Of a DNA stretch of 64,000 nucleotides, positions 1-10,464 are shown in pieces. Made by a program: the position numbers and the translations under genes. Within the stretch, counting starts at the first letter, position 1. Each line of letters begins with the position of its first letter. This DNA comes from an uncultured Roseateles sp. (lineage in GTDB: Bacteria > Pseudomonadota > Gammaproteobacteria > Burkholderiales > Burkholderiaceae): positions 1-64,000 of the forward strand of contig CAMLKW010000002.1 in NCBI GenBank assembly GCA_946480605.1. The letters are read 5' to 3'. The notes beneath the pieces were generated by a model. That model was not told the origin of the DNA. It did no database searches and worked only from the letters and a program-made list of their open reading frames with translations.

Positions 1-2
1 AT

Positions 3-746
3 GCCGGCCAGCGCTGGGTGGCGGCCTGGGCGCAGGCCGGCTACACGGTGCTGGGCGTGCAGCCGCTGGAGGCGGACGCCGCCGCCTGGCGCTCCGAGCT
101 GGCCCGCAGCGGCGAGTTCCGCGAGCTGGGCCTGCTGCACTACGGCGGCGCGCTGCGCGCCGACCGGCTGGCGGCCCTGCGCCGGCTGCTGCCAGCGCTG
201 CAGGCGGCGCAGCCCGGGCTGGACTGGCAGCGCGCCGCGCTGGCCGGCTACGAGACCGGTGCGCAGACCGCGCTGGATGCGCGTGGCGACGCCGCCTGGC
301 GGGCCGTCGTCGCGATCAGCCCGCCGGCCATGCAGGCCCCGGCCCAGGGCGCGCCGGTGCTCGTCGTCACCAGCGAGCTGGACCAGGACCCGCTGGGCCT
401 GCTGCGCAGCCCGGCCGAGCGCCGCCAGGTCTTCGACGCGCTGGCGCCGGGCAGCGGCTGGCTGCTGAACCTGGGCAGCATCAACCACTCGGGGCTGGCC
501 GGCACGCTGGCGCCCGCGGGCTGGCACGAGCAGGACCAGCAGCACAGCAAGGCCGCCGTCAGCATGGCCGGCCGCGGCGACGGCCCGCGCGGGCCCCAGG
601 GCGGCGGCGCCCGCGGCCCGCGCAGCGGCAGCCAGACCGAGGCCGCGCAGGCCGACCTGGGCGACGCGCTGCGCGACAGCGCCGCCTTCCTCGACGCCCG
701 GCTGCGTGGCCGCGCGCTGGATGCGCCGCGGCTGCAGGCGCGTTAA
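3..746 (+). CDS. Alpha/beta hydrolase-like protein, 5' end cut by window
   Basis: The frame is open from the first bases and ends at TAA 744-746, so the N-terminus lies outside the window. The visible part has alpha/beta-hydrolase features of the platelet-activating-factor acetylhydrolase/dienelactone hydrolase kind: a strand and elbow (AGYETGAQTAL), a strand ending in an acidic residue (VVTSELD) and a His segment (INHSGL). In relatives the elbow usually reads GHSxG. Here the Ser position appears to be Glu, so the protein may be catalytically dead. The C-terminal 70 residues are Gly/Arg/Gln-rich and look disordered. It converges with the esterase gene to its right. Confidence 0.6.
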   Translation, partial: AGQRWVAAWAQAGYTVLGVQPLEADAAAWRSELARSGEFRELGLLHYGGALRADRLAALRRLLPALQAAQPGLDWQRAALAGYETGAQTALDARGDAAWRAVVAISPPAMQAPAQGAPVLVVTSELDQDPLGLLRSPAERRQVFDALAPGSGWLLNLGSINHSGLAGTLAPAGWHEQDQQHSKAAVSMAGRGDGPRGPQGGGARGPRSGSQTEAAQADLGDALRDSAAFLDARLRGRALDAPRLQAR

Positions 747-767
747 GGCCTGCTCACCGCCAGGGCC

Positions 768-1700
768 TCAGCGGAACAGCCGCTGCGCGAAGTGGAAAAG
801 GTTCTCGGCCCAGCTGTCGCGGTCATGGCCATGCTCGTCGACGTTCCACACATGCGCGACGCCGTGCGCCTTCAGCGCCCGGTGGACGCGCTGCGACACG
901 TTGATCAGCCCGTCGCGCTTGCCGCAGGACAGGTAGAGCAAGGCCAGGTCCCGCCGCAGCGCGGCCGGGTCCCGCAGCAGCTCGGCGTCGGCCCGGGTGT
1001 TGGGCGCGGATGAAAAGCCCGCCACCCAGGCGAAGCGGTCCAGATGCGCGAGCCCGAAGTTCAGCGCCTGGCCGCCGCCCATGGACAGCCCCGCCAACGC
1101 GCGCTGGCGACGGTCGCTGCTCGCGGCGTACCTGGCCTCGACGGCCGGAATCAGGAACTCCAGCAGGTCCCGCTCGAACTTCGCGAAGCCCTCGGCGTTC
1201 TCGGGCGTGAACACGCGGTCGGGGGACGGGGCGCGGTCGTCGGGCAGGGCTCGGCCGTTGGGCATGACGACGATCATCGGCACGGCCTTGCCGCTGGCGA
1301 TGAGCGGGTCCAGCACGACGTTGGCGCGCACATAGCCGTTCCACTCGTGCGCGTTGCCACCGATGCCGTGCAGCAGGTAGAGCACGGGGTAGCGGCGGCC
1401 GGCTTCGTAGCCGTGCGGCAGGTAGACGAGGGCCTCGCGCTGCGTGCCCGTCACGCCGGAGGCGTAGCCCAGCACCTCCACGCGGCCGGCCGGCACGCCG
1501 GGCTGCGCATCCGCGAAGCCGGCAGGTGGTGGCGGGAAGGCGCGCACGTCGTCGGCCGCCAACATGATGGGGCGCGCGAAGTTGGCCTGCGCGCGATCCG
1601 GCGTCACGGCCTCGCCGTCCTGGGCCGCCACGGCGTGGGCGGTGGTGGCGAGCGCCAGCGCCGCGATGGCGGCGCGCGCCCGGATGTGGGTCAACGACAT
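768..1700 (-). CDS. Secreted esterase D / feruloyl-esterase family hydrolase
   Basis: A 310-residue protein of the esterase family that includes feruloyl esterases, acetyl-xylan esterases and Fes-like enzymes. The first about 26 residues form a signal peptide (Arg-rich start, Ala/Leu core, AVAAQ cleavage region), so it should be periplasmic or secreted. The core has the strand YPVLYLLHGIGG, the nucleophile elbow GLSMGG with the catalytic Ser, an acidic region after LYLSCGKRD and a C-terminal His (DEHGHD). The ATG is at 1698-1700. The substrate is unknown; plant cell-wall or other esters are typical for the family. Confidence 0.8.
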   Translation of the reverse strand: MSLTHIRARAAIAALALATTAHAVAAQDGEAVTPDRAQANFARPIMLAADDVRAFPPPPAGFADAQPGVPAGRVEVLGYASGVTGTQREALVYLPHGYEAGRRYPVLYLLHGIGGNAHEWNGYVRANVVLDPLIASGKAVPMIVVMPNGRALPDDRAPSPDRVFTPENAEGFAKFERDLLEFLIPAVEARYAASSDRRQRALAGLSMGGGQALNFGLAHLDRFAWVAGFSSAPNTRADAELLRDPAALRRDLALLYLSCGKRDGLINVSQRVHRALKAHGVAHVWNVDEHGHDRDSWAENLFHFAQRLFR

Positions 1701-1720
1701 GACGATCCTCCCCTCGTATC

Positions 1721-1750
1721 TAGGGCCTGTTCACACTACGGAAGCAGGCC

Positions 1751-1753
<3 letters not shown>
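1721..1753. terminator. Perfect 9-bp hairpin between two genes, possible terminator
   Basis: TAGGGCCTG (1721-1729) and CAGGCCCTA (1745-1753) are perfect inverted repeats around a 15-nt loop. The right arm contains the stop codon of the ABC transporter gene. There is no T run, so intrinsic termination is only a guess. It could also be a dispersed palindromic repeat. Confidence 0.4.
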
Positions 1754-3604
<1,851 letters not shown>

Positions 3605-3967
3605 GCCGCTAGTGTCGCCGGGCCAGGCTGTCAGGGCATGGCAACAGCGTGGCGCGGTCAGGGGCCGGTGCCTCCGGCGTGGTCGCCGTGGTGCTGTGCA
3701 GACGCCAGTACCACCGTCAAGTCCGTCGGCCAGCCGCTTTGCAACGTTGCCGTCAATCAATGTCTCGGAGAAACCGGCTTGGTCGAGCTGACCTGGGCCC
3801 GCTCTGCGTGGTACATCGGAAGTCGGCCTCCTGGAGCGGCCTCGAACTCGCAGTCCGGCCATCGGGAGGTCCGCAGAAATCGGTGCCCAGCCGGACTCCT
3901 CACGGGGCAGGTATTCAGTTCCGGTAGATTGCCGCTGTTCCATTCGCCAACGCGACAGAAAGGTCAG
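3605..3967. other. Intergenic region between divergent genes, no gene recognised
   Basis: These 363 bp lie between the ABC exporter start (minus strand) and the membrane protein start (plus strand). I see no convincing coding frame, tRNA or strong hairpin. Base composition is slightly lower in GC than the flanking genes. Promoters for both neighbours should be here, but none is clear. Confidence 0.4.
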
Positions 3968-4993
3968 ATGCTTGCAAGGGGAGTCATCTGGGGAACGCTG
4001 GGGCTCACCACGCTGCTCTTGATCGGCCTGGCTCTGCGCGCCGAACGCCGCCGCTTCGAAGCACGGGGCAAGGCCGGAGCTTGGCTGTGGGTGCGTCTCG
4101 CCAGCCTGCCCGCTGCACTGTTGGCCGCCGGTGCCGTGTTCCTGCTGGCCCGGTCGGTCGGCGGCCCGGAAGCGCTGGCCGCGTTCTACCTGTCGATGTT
4201 TACGCTGGGGCCGCTCGTGTATTTCGGGCTGCTCTGTCTGGCGGGTCGGATGGCGACACCGCCCCTGAATACGGGCGAGTCGGCGTCCATTGGCGGCAGC
4301 GGCCTGCTGATGGCGCTCGTTCCGGCACTGCTGGCCAACATGGCCTCGCCGTGGGTGTATCGACTGGAACTGGGTGCGCAGCAAATGCAACGCAGTCAGG
4401 CTGCCGAGCAGCCCCTCCCCCACCGCATCCAGAACCGTCAGCGCCTTCTGTTGCCCGATATCGGCGAAGTGATCAGCGAGCACTGGCGTGCCCCGCCCGG
4501 AATCCGGGTCGAGCGCTTGGAATGGGAGCTCGGCGGCCAATACCTGCAGACTGGCGACAGCACCGGCAGCATCGTCTGCAGGGACGGGGAGGACTTCCAT
4601 GTCTTCCGCTCCGCTGCCACGCCTGCCCCGCGCTGGCGAATGTACTGGCGCGATGCGGCAGACGCCCTGCAGCGCTCCGACTGGACAGAGTCACCCGCCG
4701 ACCCGGCCAGGCCGGCTGTCGAGCTGGTCCCGACGTGGGCAGCGGACGGCTTCTCCCTGCCGGTTCGCGTTCCGTACCACTTCGTCATCGTCGAACGGCG
4801 CTGGGCCTCGGGCAAGGTGCTGCAATCCGATCCCATGGAAGGTCAGGCGCTGCCCTCCAAGGGCGATACCTGTCTGCCGCCGGCGTATCGCAACCGCGAT
4901 GTGGAATCCGTTGTGACGGGCGTGGCCATACGCATATGGCTGAGCAATGCGCAGCGTATCGGGTTGGCGGCCTACGCACGGCCGCCAGAGTGA
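3968..4993 (+). CDS. Hypothetical membrane-anchored protein
   Basis: A 341-residue protein I do not recognise. Three hydrophobic segments occur in the N-terminal 135 residues (about 3-23, 42-62, 75-95), with a weaker one near 110. A soluble C-terminal domain of about 200 residues follows. This is Trp- and charge-rich and probably a beta-sandwich, with short motifs such as RWRMYWRDA and PYHFVIVERRW. The topology suggests an inner-membrane sensor or assembly protein. The start is ATG 3968 after AAAGGTCAG. No operon partners are apparent. Confidence 0.6.
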   Translation: MLARGVIWGTLGLTTLLLIGLALRAERRRFEARGKAGAWLWVRLASLPAALLAAGAVFLLARSVGGPEALAAFYLSMFTLGPLVYFGLLCLAGRMATPPLNTGESASIGGSGLLMALVPALLANMASPWVYRLELGAQQMQRSQAAEQPLPHRIQNRQRLLLPDIGEVISEHWRAPPGIRVERLEWELGGQYLQTGDSTGSIVCRDGEDFHVFRSAATPAPRWRMYWRDAADALQRSDWTESPADPARPAVELVPTWAADGFSLPVRVPYHFVIVERRWASGKVLQSDPMEGQALPSKGDTCLPPAYRNRDVESVVTGVAIRIWLSNAQRIGLAAYARPPE

Positions 4994-5173
4994 GGGCCAT
5001 TCGCAGCAACGGGATACGCGGCATCTGGGCGATCACTGTCCAGAGCCAGGACCCTGCAGGCCGGCCATCTTGTGCCAACGACCGCTTCAATTACAGACCT
5101 GCAGATGAACTGGTCAAGCCTGCATGCCAGCTTGTAAATTCACGGGCTTCGCCCAAGCCTGCACCACGATCTC

Positions 5174-5815
5174 ATGCCCAAAACCCATCACAAGCCTTTC
5201 GTCATCGGCGTCGCAGGAGGCAGCGGCAGCGGCAAGTCGACGGTGACGCGCCAGGTGCTGGCCGCCATCGGGCCGGACAAGGTGGCGGTGGTGATGCAGG
5301 ACGACTACTACCGCGATCAGTCCCACATGCCGCCGGAGGACCGGCGCAAGCAGAACTACGACCACCCGGACGCCTTTGACTGGCCGCTGATGACGCAGCA
5401 CCTGGCCGCGCTGCGCAAGGGCGAGGCGATAGCGATGCCGGTGTACGACTTCGCGGCCGACAACCGTTCCAGCGAGACCATCACGGTGAACCCCGCGCCG
5501 GTGATCGTCGTCGAGGGCCTGTTCGCCCTGTACGACGCCAAGCTGCGCAACATGATGTCGCTGAAGATCTATGTGGACACGGCCTCGGACGTGCGCTTCA
5601 TCCGTCGGCTGCAGCGCGACATCTCGGAGCGTGGCCGCAGCACCGAGTCGGTGGTGAACCAGTACCTGGAAACCGTGCGGCCCATGCACAAGCAGTTCAT
5701 CGAGCCGACCAAGCGCAACGCCGACGTCATCCTGCCGCACGGCGCCAACGGCCCGGCGGTGGACATCATCACCACCAAGGTGAAGAGCCTGCTGCGCGAC
5801 GCCGAGGGCGGCTGA
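5174..5815 (+). CDS. udk: Uridine kinase
   Basis: A 213-residue P-loop kinase that phosphorylates uridine and cytidine to UMP/CMP in pyrimidine salvage. Visible signatures are the Walker A GVAGGSGSGKST (residues 12-23), the DDYYRD segment after VVMQ, the YDHPDAFDW substrate motif, VIVVEGLFALYD, and the lid region RFIRRLQRDISERGRS. The length is normal for Udk. The start is the ATG giving MPKTHHKPFVIGVAGG. It is a single gene with no overlapping neighbours. Confidence 0.95.
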   Translation: MPKTHHKPFVIGVAGGSGSGKSTVTRQVLAAIGPDKVAVVMQDDYYRDQSHMPPEDRRKQNYDHPDAFDWPLMTQHLAALRKGEAIAMPVYDFAADNRSSETITVNPAPVIVVEGLFALYDAKLRNMMSLKIYVDTASDVRFIRRLQRDISERGRSTESVVNQYLETVRPMHKQFIEPTKRNADVILPHGANGPAVDIITTKVKSLLRDAEGG

Positions 5816-5833
5816 GCCGCCGGCGACCGCGGA

Positions 5834-6259
5834 TTACTGGCTGGCCGCCGACGCCGGCTGCTGTGCCGGCACCGGCACCACGATGCCGGGTGACAGCGAG
5901 ATCTCGTCCACCAGCGTGACGCCGGTGACGAAGTAGCGCGTCTCGCCGAAGCAACTCGTCGGCAGGCCGACCTTCTCCTCGTAGTGCAGGTTCACGCGCC
6001 GGCCCATGACCTTGTTGACGGCCTGGGCCGTGGCCTCGTCATGCACGGTGAAGTTGAACTTCTCGACGGTGCTGGAACCCGGCAGCGACACCAGCGCTTG
6101 CTCGCCCTCCCAGGTCTTGCAGATCCAGCCCTTGCGCGAGAACTTCTGCACCCAGCCGGCACGCTCGCCCTCGGAGTAGCTCCAGTGCCAGGCGAACACG
6201 AACCAGGCCGCGATCAGCAGCAGCAGGGCGACGATGGACAGGGCGAGCTTGAGGCGCAT
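5834..6259 (-). CDS. Hypothetical protein with one N-terminal membrane helix
   Basis: A 141-residue protein. Residues 1-27 form a strong hydrophobic anchor (LALSIVALLLLIAAWFVFAW), followed by a periplasmic-type domain containing KGWICKTWEGEQAL and a second Cys further on (LPTSCFGETRYFVTGV), which could form a disulfide. The C-terminus is Pro/Ala/Gln-rich. Similar short proteins are common in Burkholderiales but have no known role. The chosen ATG (CAT at 6257-6259) removes an upstream extension without protein character. Confidence 0.65.
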   Translation of the reverse strand: MRLKLALSIVALLLLIAAWFVFAWHWSYSEGERAGWVQKFSRKGWICKTWEGEQALVSLPGSSTVEKFNFTVHDEATAQAVNKVMGRRVNLHYEEKVGLPTSCFGETRYFVTGVTLVDEISLSPGIVVPVPAQQPASAASQ

Positions 6260-6297
6260 GGCGGGGCGGGGTAGCCGGGGGGCGCGGCGATTGTGCG

Positions 6298-6576
6298 TCA
6301 GGCGGATGACCGTCCGAAGCGCTCGGCCGAGCGCGCCTTGGCCTTGGCCGCCTCCACCTCGCGGTTCCTGGGTTCGGCCGTCGTCGTCAACGAGGCGATC
6401 AGCGCACGGGCCTCGTCGGCGATGGCCTTCACGGCGTGGTCGAACGCCGCCTCGTTGGCCTGGGACGGCACGCTGAAGCCGCTGAGCTTGCGCACGAACT
6501 GCAGTGCCGCGTCGCGGATCTCGACCTCGGTGGCCGGCGGCTCGAAGTTGAACAGGGTGCGGATGTTGCGGCACAT
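6298..6576 (-). CDS. DUF2277 family protein
   Basis: A 92-residue protein matching the DUF2277 pattern: it starts MCRNIRTLFNFEPPATEVEI and continues with RDAALQFVRKLSGFSVPSQANE, followed by a helical Ala-rich tail. The family is small, cytosolic and of unknown function. The CRNI start with an early Cys is typical. It is the last gene of a group of small minus-strand genes. Confidence 0.85.
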   Translation of the reverse strand: MCRNIRTLFNFEPPATEVEIRDAALQFVRKLSGFSVPSQANEAAFDHAVKAIADEARALIASLTTTAEPRNREVEAAKAKARSAERFGRSSA

Positions 6577-6588
6577 GGGCGAGGTCCT

Positions 6589-6768
6589 TCAGCTGGCGTC
6601 CGGATGACGCTGCTTCCAGGCCCGCAGCGCCTGGCGGTACTCGTCCATTGCCAGGTCGTGCAGGTCGAAGATGCAGGGGTCGCAGCCATTGCCGCAGCAG
6701 GCGTCCAGGTCGGGCTGCGGCGGGGGCTGGGGCCTGGGGTCGGGGTCAGACAGGGCAGCGTCGGTCAT
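6589..6768 (-). CDS. Oxidoreductase-like small Cys-rich protein
   Basis: A 59-residue protein with a Pro/Asp-rich N-terminus and the motif CCGNGCDPCIFDLHDLAM, the signature of the oxidoreductase-like domain family (four Cys followed by Asp). A metal or cofactor-binding role is assumed for the family, but the biochemical role is unknown. Its ATG overlaps the stop codon of the upstream gene (ATGA, 6765-6768), which suggests translational coupling. Confidence 0.75.
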   Translation of the reverse strand: MTDAALSDPDPRPQPPPQPDLDACCGNGCDPCIFDLHDLAMDEYRQALRAWKQRHPDAS

Positions 6769-7088
6769 CGACGGCGATTGTCCGGCCGCACCGCATCCTT
6801 GATCGCCTCGATGCGCTTGTGGATGGCGCGCAGCTCCTGCAGCGGCTTGGACCGCTGCTGCGCGTCGGCCGGCAGCCGCTCGGCCCATTCCAGCAGCAGC
6901 GCGGTGATGGCGCCCAGCTGGTCGCCGTAGCTGGCCACCTCGAAGGCCTGGCGCTCGACGCGCGCATCGCCGGCCTGCGGCTTGATGCCGTTGAAGAACC
7001 AGTCCAGCCGCGGCTCGATGTCCTGCGCCACGTCGCCGCTGAAGGGAAGGCGCACTTGCGGCGCCCAGAGCCAGAACCAAGGAAACAT
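6765..7088 (-). CDS. Conserved hypothetical protein
   Basis: A 107-residue protein beginning MFPWFWLWAPQVRLPFSG. The N-terminal 20 residues are very aromatic. The rest is helical, with a Gln/Arg-rich end (RSKPLQELRAIHKRIEAIKD). I do not recognise a named family. It lies upstream of and overlaps the Cys-rich protein gene by 4 bp, so the two are probably co-expressed. It diverges from the regulator gene at 7172. Confidence 0.65.
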   Translation of the reverse strand: MFPWFWLWAPQVRLPFSGDVAQDIEPRLDWFFNGIKPQAGDARVERQAFEVASYGDQLGAITALLLEWAERLPADAQQRSKPLQELRAIHKRIEAIKDAVRPDNRRR

Positions 7089-7171
7089 CTCGTCCTCCCT
7101 CGCGCCAAGGCTTGCGGCGCGTGGGGACATGCTGGCCCAGCGCCGGCGGCGCGGCAAGTTAGCCTTTGGGG

Positions 7172-8398
7172 ATGGACTCGCTGATCTCCGCCGCCGCCCG
7201 CGCGCTTGCCGCCGGCGATGCGCTGCAGGCACTGAAGCATGTGGCCCTGCGCAACGACCCGCCGTCGCTGGCGCTGCGCGGCATCGCGATGGCGCAGCTG
7301 GGCGAGCTGGCGCGTTCGCGCGAGCTGCTGCGGCGGGCGGCGCGTGGCTTCGGCGCGCATGAGGTGCTGGCGCGGGCGCGCTGTGTCGTCGCCGAGGCCG
7401 AGGTGGCGCTGGCGCTGCGCGACTTCGGCGAGCCTCCCCGCACACTGGAGGTCGCGCGCGCGGCGCTGGAGGCGCGCGGCGACCGCGGCAATGCACTGCA
7501 GGCGCGGCTGATCGCGGCACGCCGCTGGCTGCTGCTGGGTCGGCTGGACACGGCTGGCGCGCTGCTGAACGGCCTCGACACGCAAGGACTGCCGCCGCTG
7601 CCCGCCGCTGTTGCGGCGCTGACCCAGGCCGAGCTGGCGCTGCGCTCGCTACGCGTTCCCGACGCGCGGGCCGCGCTGGCGCGTGCAGATGTCGCCGTGC
7701 AACGCACCGGCATCGTGGCCCTGCAGGCCGAGGTGCAGCATGCGCATGCACTGCTGCAGCTACCGGCCGCGCGGCGCGTTGATGCGACCGGTGCCGGCGA
7801 ATCGCTGCGCCTGGCCGACGCTGCCGCGCTGCTGGACTCCGGCGCGCTGGTCGTGGACGCCTGCCGCCACGGCATTCGCGCCGGCAGCAGCTGGCTGCCG
7901 CTGGCTCGCCGACCCGTGCTGTTCACGCTGATGCGTGCGCTGGCCGAGACCTGGCCGGGAGATGTGGACCGTGATTCACTCATCGCGCACGCGTTCCGCC
8001 AACGCCAGCCCGACGAGACCCACCGCGCGCGGCTGCGCGTGGAGATCGGCCGGCTGCGCGCGCTGCTGAAGGGGTTGGCCGGCATCGACGCCACGCCGCG
8101 CGGCTTCGTGCTGCAGCCGCTGGCCGGCCGCACGGTGGCCGTGCTGGTACCACCCGTGGACGGCGGCGAGTTGCTGGCCCTGCTGGCCGACGGCGCGGCC
8201 TGGTCCACCTCGGCGCTGGCATTGGCGCTGGGCAGCAGCCAGCGCAACGTGCAGCGCGAGCTCGCCGGGCTGGAGGCCGCGGGCCGCGTGCGCGGGGTGG
8301 GCCAGACGCGCGCGCGCCGCTGGGTGGCGCCGCCCTTGGTCGATCTGGCGGGTTTCACGACGATCTTGTTACTCCCCGCCGCGCTGCCGCTTGCGTAG
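7172..8398 (+). CDS. Transcriptional regulator with winged-helix segments
   Basis: A 408-residue protein. Residues 1-190 form an Ala/Leu/Arg-rich alpha-solenoid resembling TPR repeats. Residues about 215-315 resemble an OmpR-type winged helix (LARRPVLFTLMRALAE ... RLRVEIGRLRALLKG ... PRGFVLQP). A second winged helix follows near residues 335-380 (STSALALALGSSQRNVQREL). Such proteins act as cytosolic DNA-binding regulators. It heads a plus-strand group with the beta-propeller and DUF899 genes, which are plausible targets. The start is ATG 7172. Confidence 0.6.
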   Translation: MDSLISAAARALAAGDALQALKHVALRNDPPSLALRGIAMAQLGELARSRELLRRAARGFGAHEVLARARCVVAEAEVALALRDFGEPPRTLEVARAALEARGDRGNALQARLIAARRWLLLGRLDTAGALLNGLDTQGLPPLPAAVAALTQAELALRSLRVPDARAALARADVAVQRTGIVALQAEVQHAHALLQLPAARRVDATGAGESLRLADAAALLDSGALVVDACRHGIRAGSSWLPLARRPVLFTLMRALAETWPGDVDRDSLIAHAFRQRQPDETHRARLRVEIGRLRALLKGLAGIDATPRGFVLQPLAGRTVAVLVPPVDGGELLALLADGAAWSTSALALALGSSQRNVQRELAGLEAAGRVRGVGQTRARRWVAPPLVDLAGFTTILLLPAALPLA

Positions 8399-8434
8399 AT
8401 TGGCGGCCATGCGCTGCAACACAAGGAGCCTGCA

Positions 8435-9079
8435 ATGACCGCCAAGACCCGAGCCGCCGAGATCGTCCGCGAGTACGGCCCCTTCGACGGCAACCCCGCC
8501 ATTCATGGCGTCACGCATGACGGCGAGTGCGTCTGGGCCGCGACGAATGACGGGTTGCTGGCCATTGCCCCGGTCGAGGGCGCGGTGGTGCAGCGCCTGC
8601 CGCACGCCTGCGATGCCGGCACGGCCTTTGACGGCCGCCACCTGTGGCAGATCACCGAGTCGCGCATCGCCAAGATCGAACCCGCGACGGGCGCCGTCGT
8701 CGCCACCATCCCGGCGCCCGGCAACAGCTGCTCGGGCCTGGCCTGGGCCGAGGGCAGCCTGTGGGTGGGCCGGTACCGCGACCGCCAGATCGCGCAGATC
8801 GACCCCGACACCGGCGCCGTGCTGCGCACCATCGCGACCAACCGTTTCGTCACCGGCGTGACCTGGGTGGACGGCGAGCTGTGGCACGGCACCTGGGAGG
8901 GTGACGAGAGCCAGATCCGCCACATCGACCCCGCCACCGGTGACGTGCTTGAGACGCTGCAGATGCCTGCGGGCACCGGCGTCAGCGGTCTGGAGTCCGA
9001 TGGCTCCGCGTTGTTCTACGCGGGTGGAGGCAGCAGCGGCAAGGTCCGCGCGGTCCGCCGCCCGAAGCGCGCCGCCTAA
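8435..9079 (+). CDS. Beta-propeller protein (glutamine cyclotransferase/YncE-like)
   Basis: A 214-residue protein made of repeated blades, each with a V/LW motif followed by a turn such as IDPDTGAVL, IEPATGAVV or IDPATGDVL. This repeat is typical of PQQ/YncE-like and SMP-30-like propellers, but there are too few blades for a full seven-bladed protein. No signal peptide is seen, so it is probably cytosolic. It follows the regulator by 36 bp and precedes the DUF899 gene. Confidence 0.65.
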   Translation: MTAKTRAAEIVREYGPFDGNPAIHGVTHDGECVWAATNDGLLAIAPVEGAVVQRLPHACDAGTAFDGRHLWQITESRIAKIEPATGAVVATIPAPGNSCSGLAWAEGSLWVGRYRDRQIAQIDPDTGAVLRTIATNRFVTGVTWVDGELWHGTWEGDESQIRHIDPATGDVLETLQMPAGTGVSGLESDGSALFYAGGGSSGKVRAVRRPKRAA

Positions 9080-9165
9080 CCAGTTCCCCCCGCCCTGCCC
9101 GGTCCGCCCGAGCTTCGGGTGGCGCCGCCGCATGGCCGCTTTTGTCGTCCCTCAAGGAGATTGCC

Positions 9166-9921
9166 ATGACCACACCACCCCTCGTGTCCCACCCCGTCGT
9201 CACCCGCGACCGCTGGCTGGCCCAGCGCAAGGCCTTGCTGGCCAAAGAGAAGGAGCTGACCCGCCAGCGCGACCACGTCGCCAGCGAGCGCCGCGCACTG
9301 CCATGGGTCAAGCTGGAGCAGGACTACGTGTTCGACACGACGCAAGGCTCGCGCCGGCTGAGCGAGCTGTTCCAGGGCAGGCGCCAGCTGCTGGTACAGC
9401 ACTTCATGCTGGGCCCGGGCTGGGAGCAGGGCTGCAAGAGCTGCTCCTTCATGGCCGATCACCTGGACGGCATCGCCATCCATCTGGCCCAGCGCGACAT
9501 CGCGTGGCTGGCTGTTTCGCGCGCGCCTCTGGTCGAGATCGAGCGCTTTCGGCAGCGCATGGGCTGGAAGTTCGACTGGGTCTCGTCGCATGGCAACGAC
9601 TTCAACCGCGACTTCCACGTCAGCTTCACACCCGAGGAGCAGGCGCGCGGCGAGGTGTTCTACAACTTCCACATGACGCCCTTTCCCCAACAAGAGGCGC
9701 CCGGCATCAGCTGCTTCTGGCGCGGCGACGACGGCCAGGTCTTCCACACCTACTCCACCTTCGGCCGCGGCGTGGAGGTGATGATGGGCGCTTACCAGCT
9801 CATCGACCTGACGCCCAGGGGCCGCGACGAGCAGGGCCTGGCCTACGGCATGGAGTGGGTGCGGCATCACGACCGCTACGGCGATGCCGCCAAGCCGGTG
9901 TCCGGCTGCGGCTGCGCCTGA
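9166..9921 (+). CDS. DUF899 family thioredoxin-fold protein
   Basis: A 251-residue protein of the DUF899 family, related to thioredoxin-like peroxidases. Evidence: the start VSHPVVTRDRWLAQRKALL, then LLVQHFMLGPGWEQGCKSCS with a CxxC pair, FDWVSSHGNDFNRDF, HTYSTFGRGVE and a terminal GCGC. The ATG at 9166 is preceded by AAGGAGA. The role is unproven; redox or metabolic functions have been suggested for the family. Confidence 0.85.
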   Translation: MTTPPLVSHPVVTRDRWLAQRKALLAKEKELTRQRDHVASERRALPWVKLEQDYVFDTTQGSRRLSELFQGRRQLLVQHFMLGPGWEQGCKSCSFMADHLDGIAIHLAQRDIAWLAVSRAPLVEIERFRQRMGWKFDWVSSHGNDFNRDFHVSFTPEEQARGEVFYNFHMTPFPQQEAPGISCFWRGDDGQVFHTYSTFGRGVEVMMGAYQLIDLTPRGRDEQGLAYGMEWVRHHDRYGDAAKPVSGCGCA

Positions 9922-9924
9922 GCC

Positions 9925-10464
9925 ATGTCCTCGCTGTGGCCCTGGCTGGCCGTGGCCGGCGCCGGCGCGCTGCACGGGCTCAACCCCTGCAACGGCTGGG
10001 CGCTGGCGGCGGCCTGCGGCTGGCGCTCGCGAGACGGCCGTGCGGCGCTGCGCGCGCTGGGGCCGCTGGCGCTGGGCCATGCGGCGTCGGTCGGGGTGGT
10101 CGCCGTGGCCGTGGCGATGGGCCTGGCGATGCAGGCGCTGCCGCTGTTGGCCGGCCTGGGCGCGGCGCTGCTGCTCTGGCGCCGCCGTCACGCCCCGACC
10201 GGCCTGGCGCTGTGGTCCTTCGTCGCCGCGACGCTGCAGGGCAGCGGCCTGATGCTGGTGCCAGCACTGCTGCCGTTATGCCTCGGTGCGTCGCCGGCGC
10301 GGGAGATCACGGCCTCGGGGTCGCTCGTGCTGGCGCTGGCGGCCGTGGCCGTGCACATGGGGGCGATGCTGGCCGTCACCGGCGCGCTCGCGCTGGGCCT
10401 GACGGCCTGCCGCCCCGCGCGGCGCCCACAATCGGCGCACCCCCTCGACCGCACGGCCCCATGA
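9925..10464 (+). CDS. Polytopic membrane protein
   Basis: A 179-residue protein with about five hydrophobic segments and an N-terminal GALHGLNPCNGWALAAACGW motif reminiscent of the first helix of nickel/cobalt or sulfite exporters. It starts 3 bp after the DUF899 stop and overlaps the next gene (ATGA, 10461-10464), so it is part of the same operon. The substrate is unknown. Confidence 0.65.
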   Translation: MSSLWPWLAVAGAGALHGLNPCNGWALAAACGWRSRDGRAALRALGPLALGHAASVGVVAVAVAMGLAMQALPLLAGLGAALLLWRRRHAPTGLALWSFVAATLQGSGLMLVPALLPLCLGASPAREITASGSLVLALAAVAVHMGAMLAVTGALALGLTACRPARRPQSAHPLDRTAP

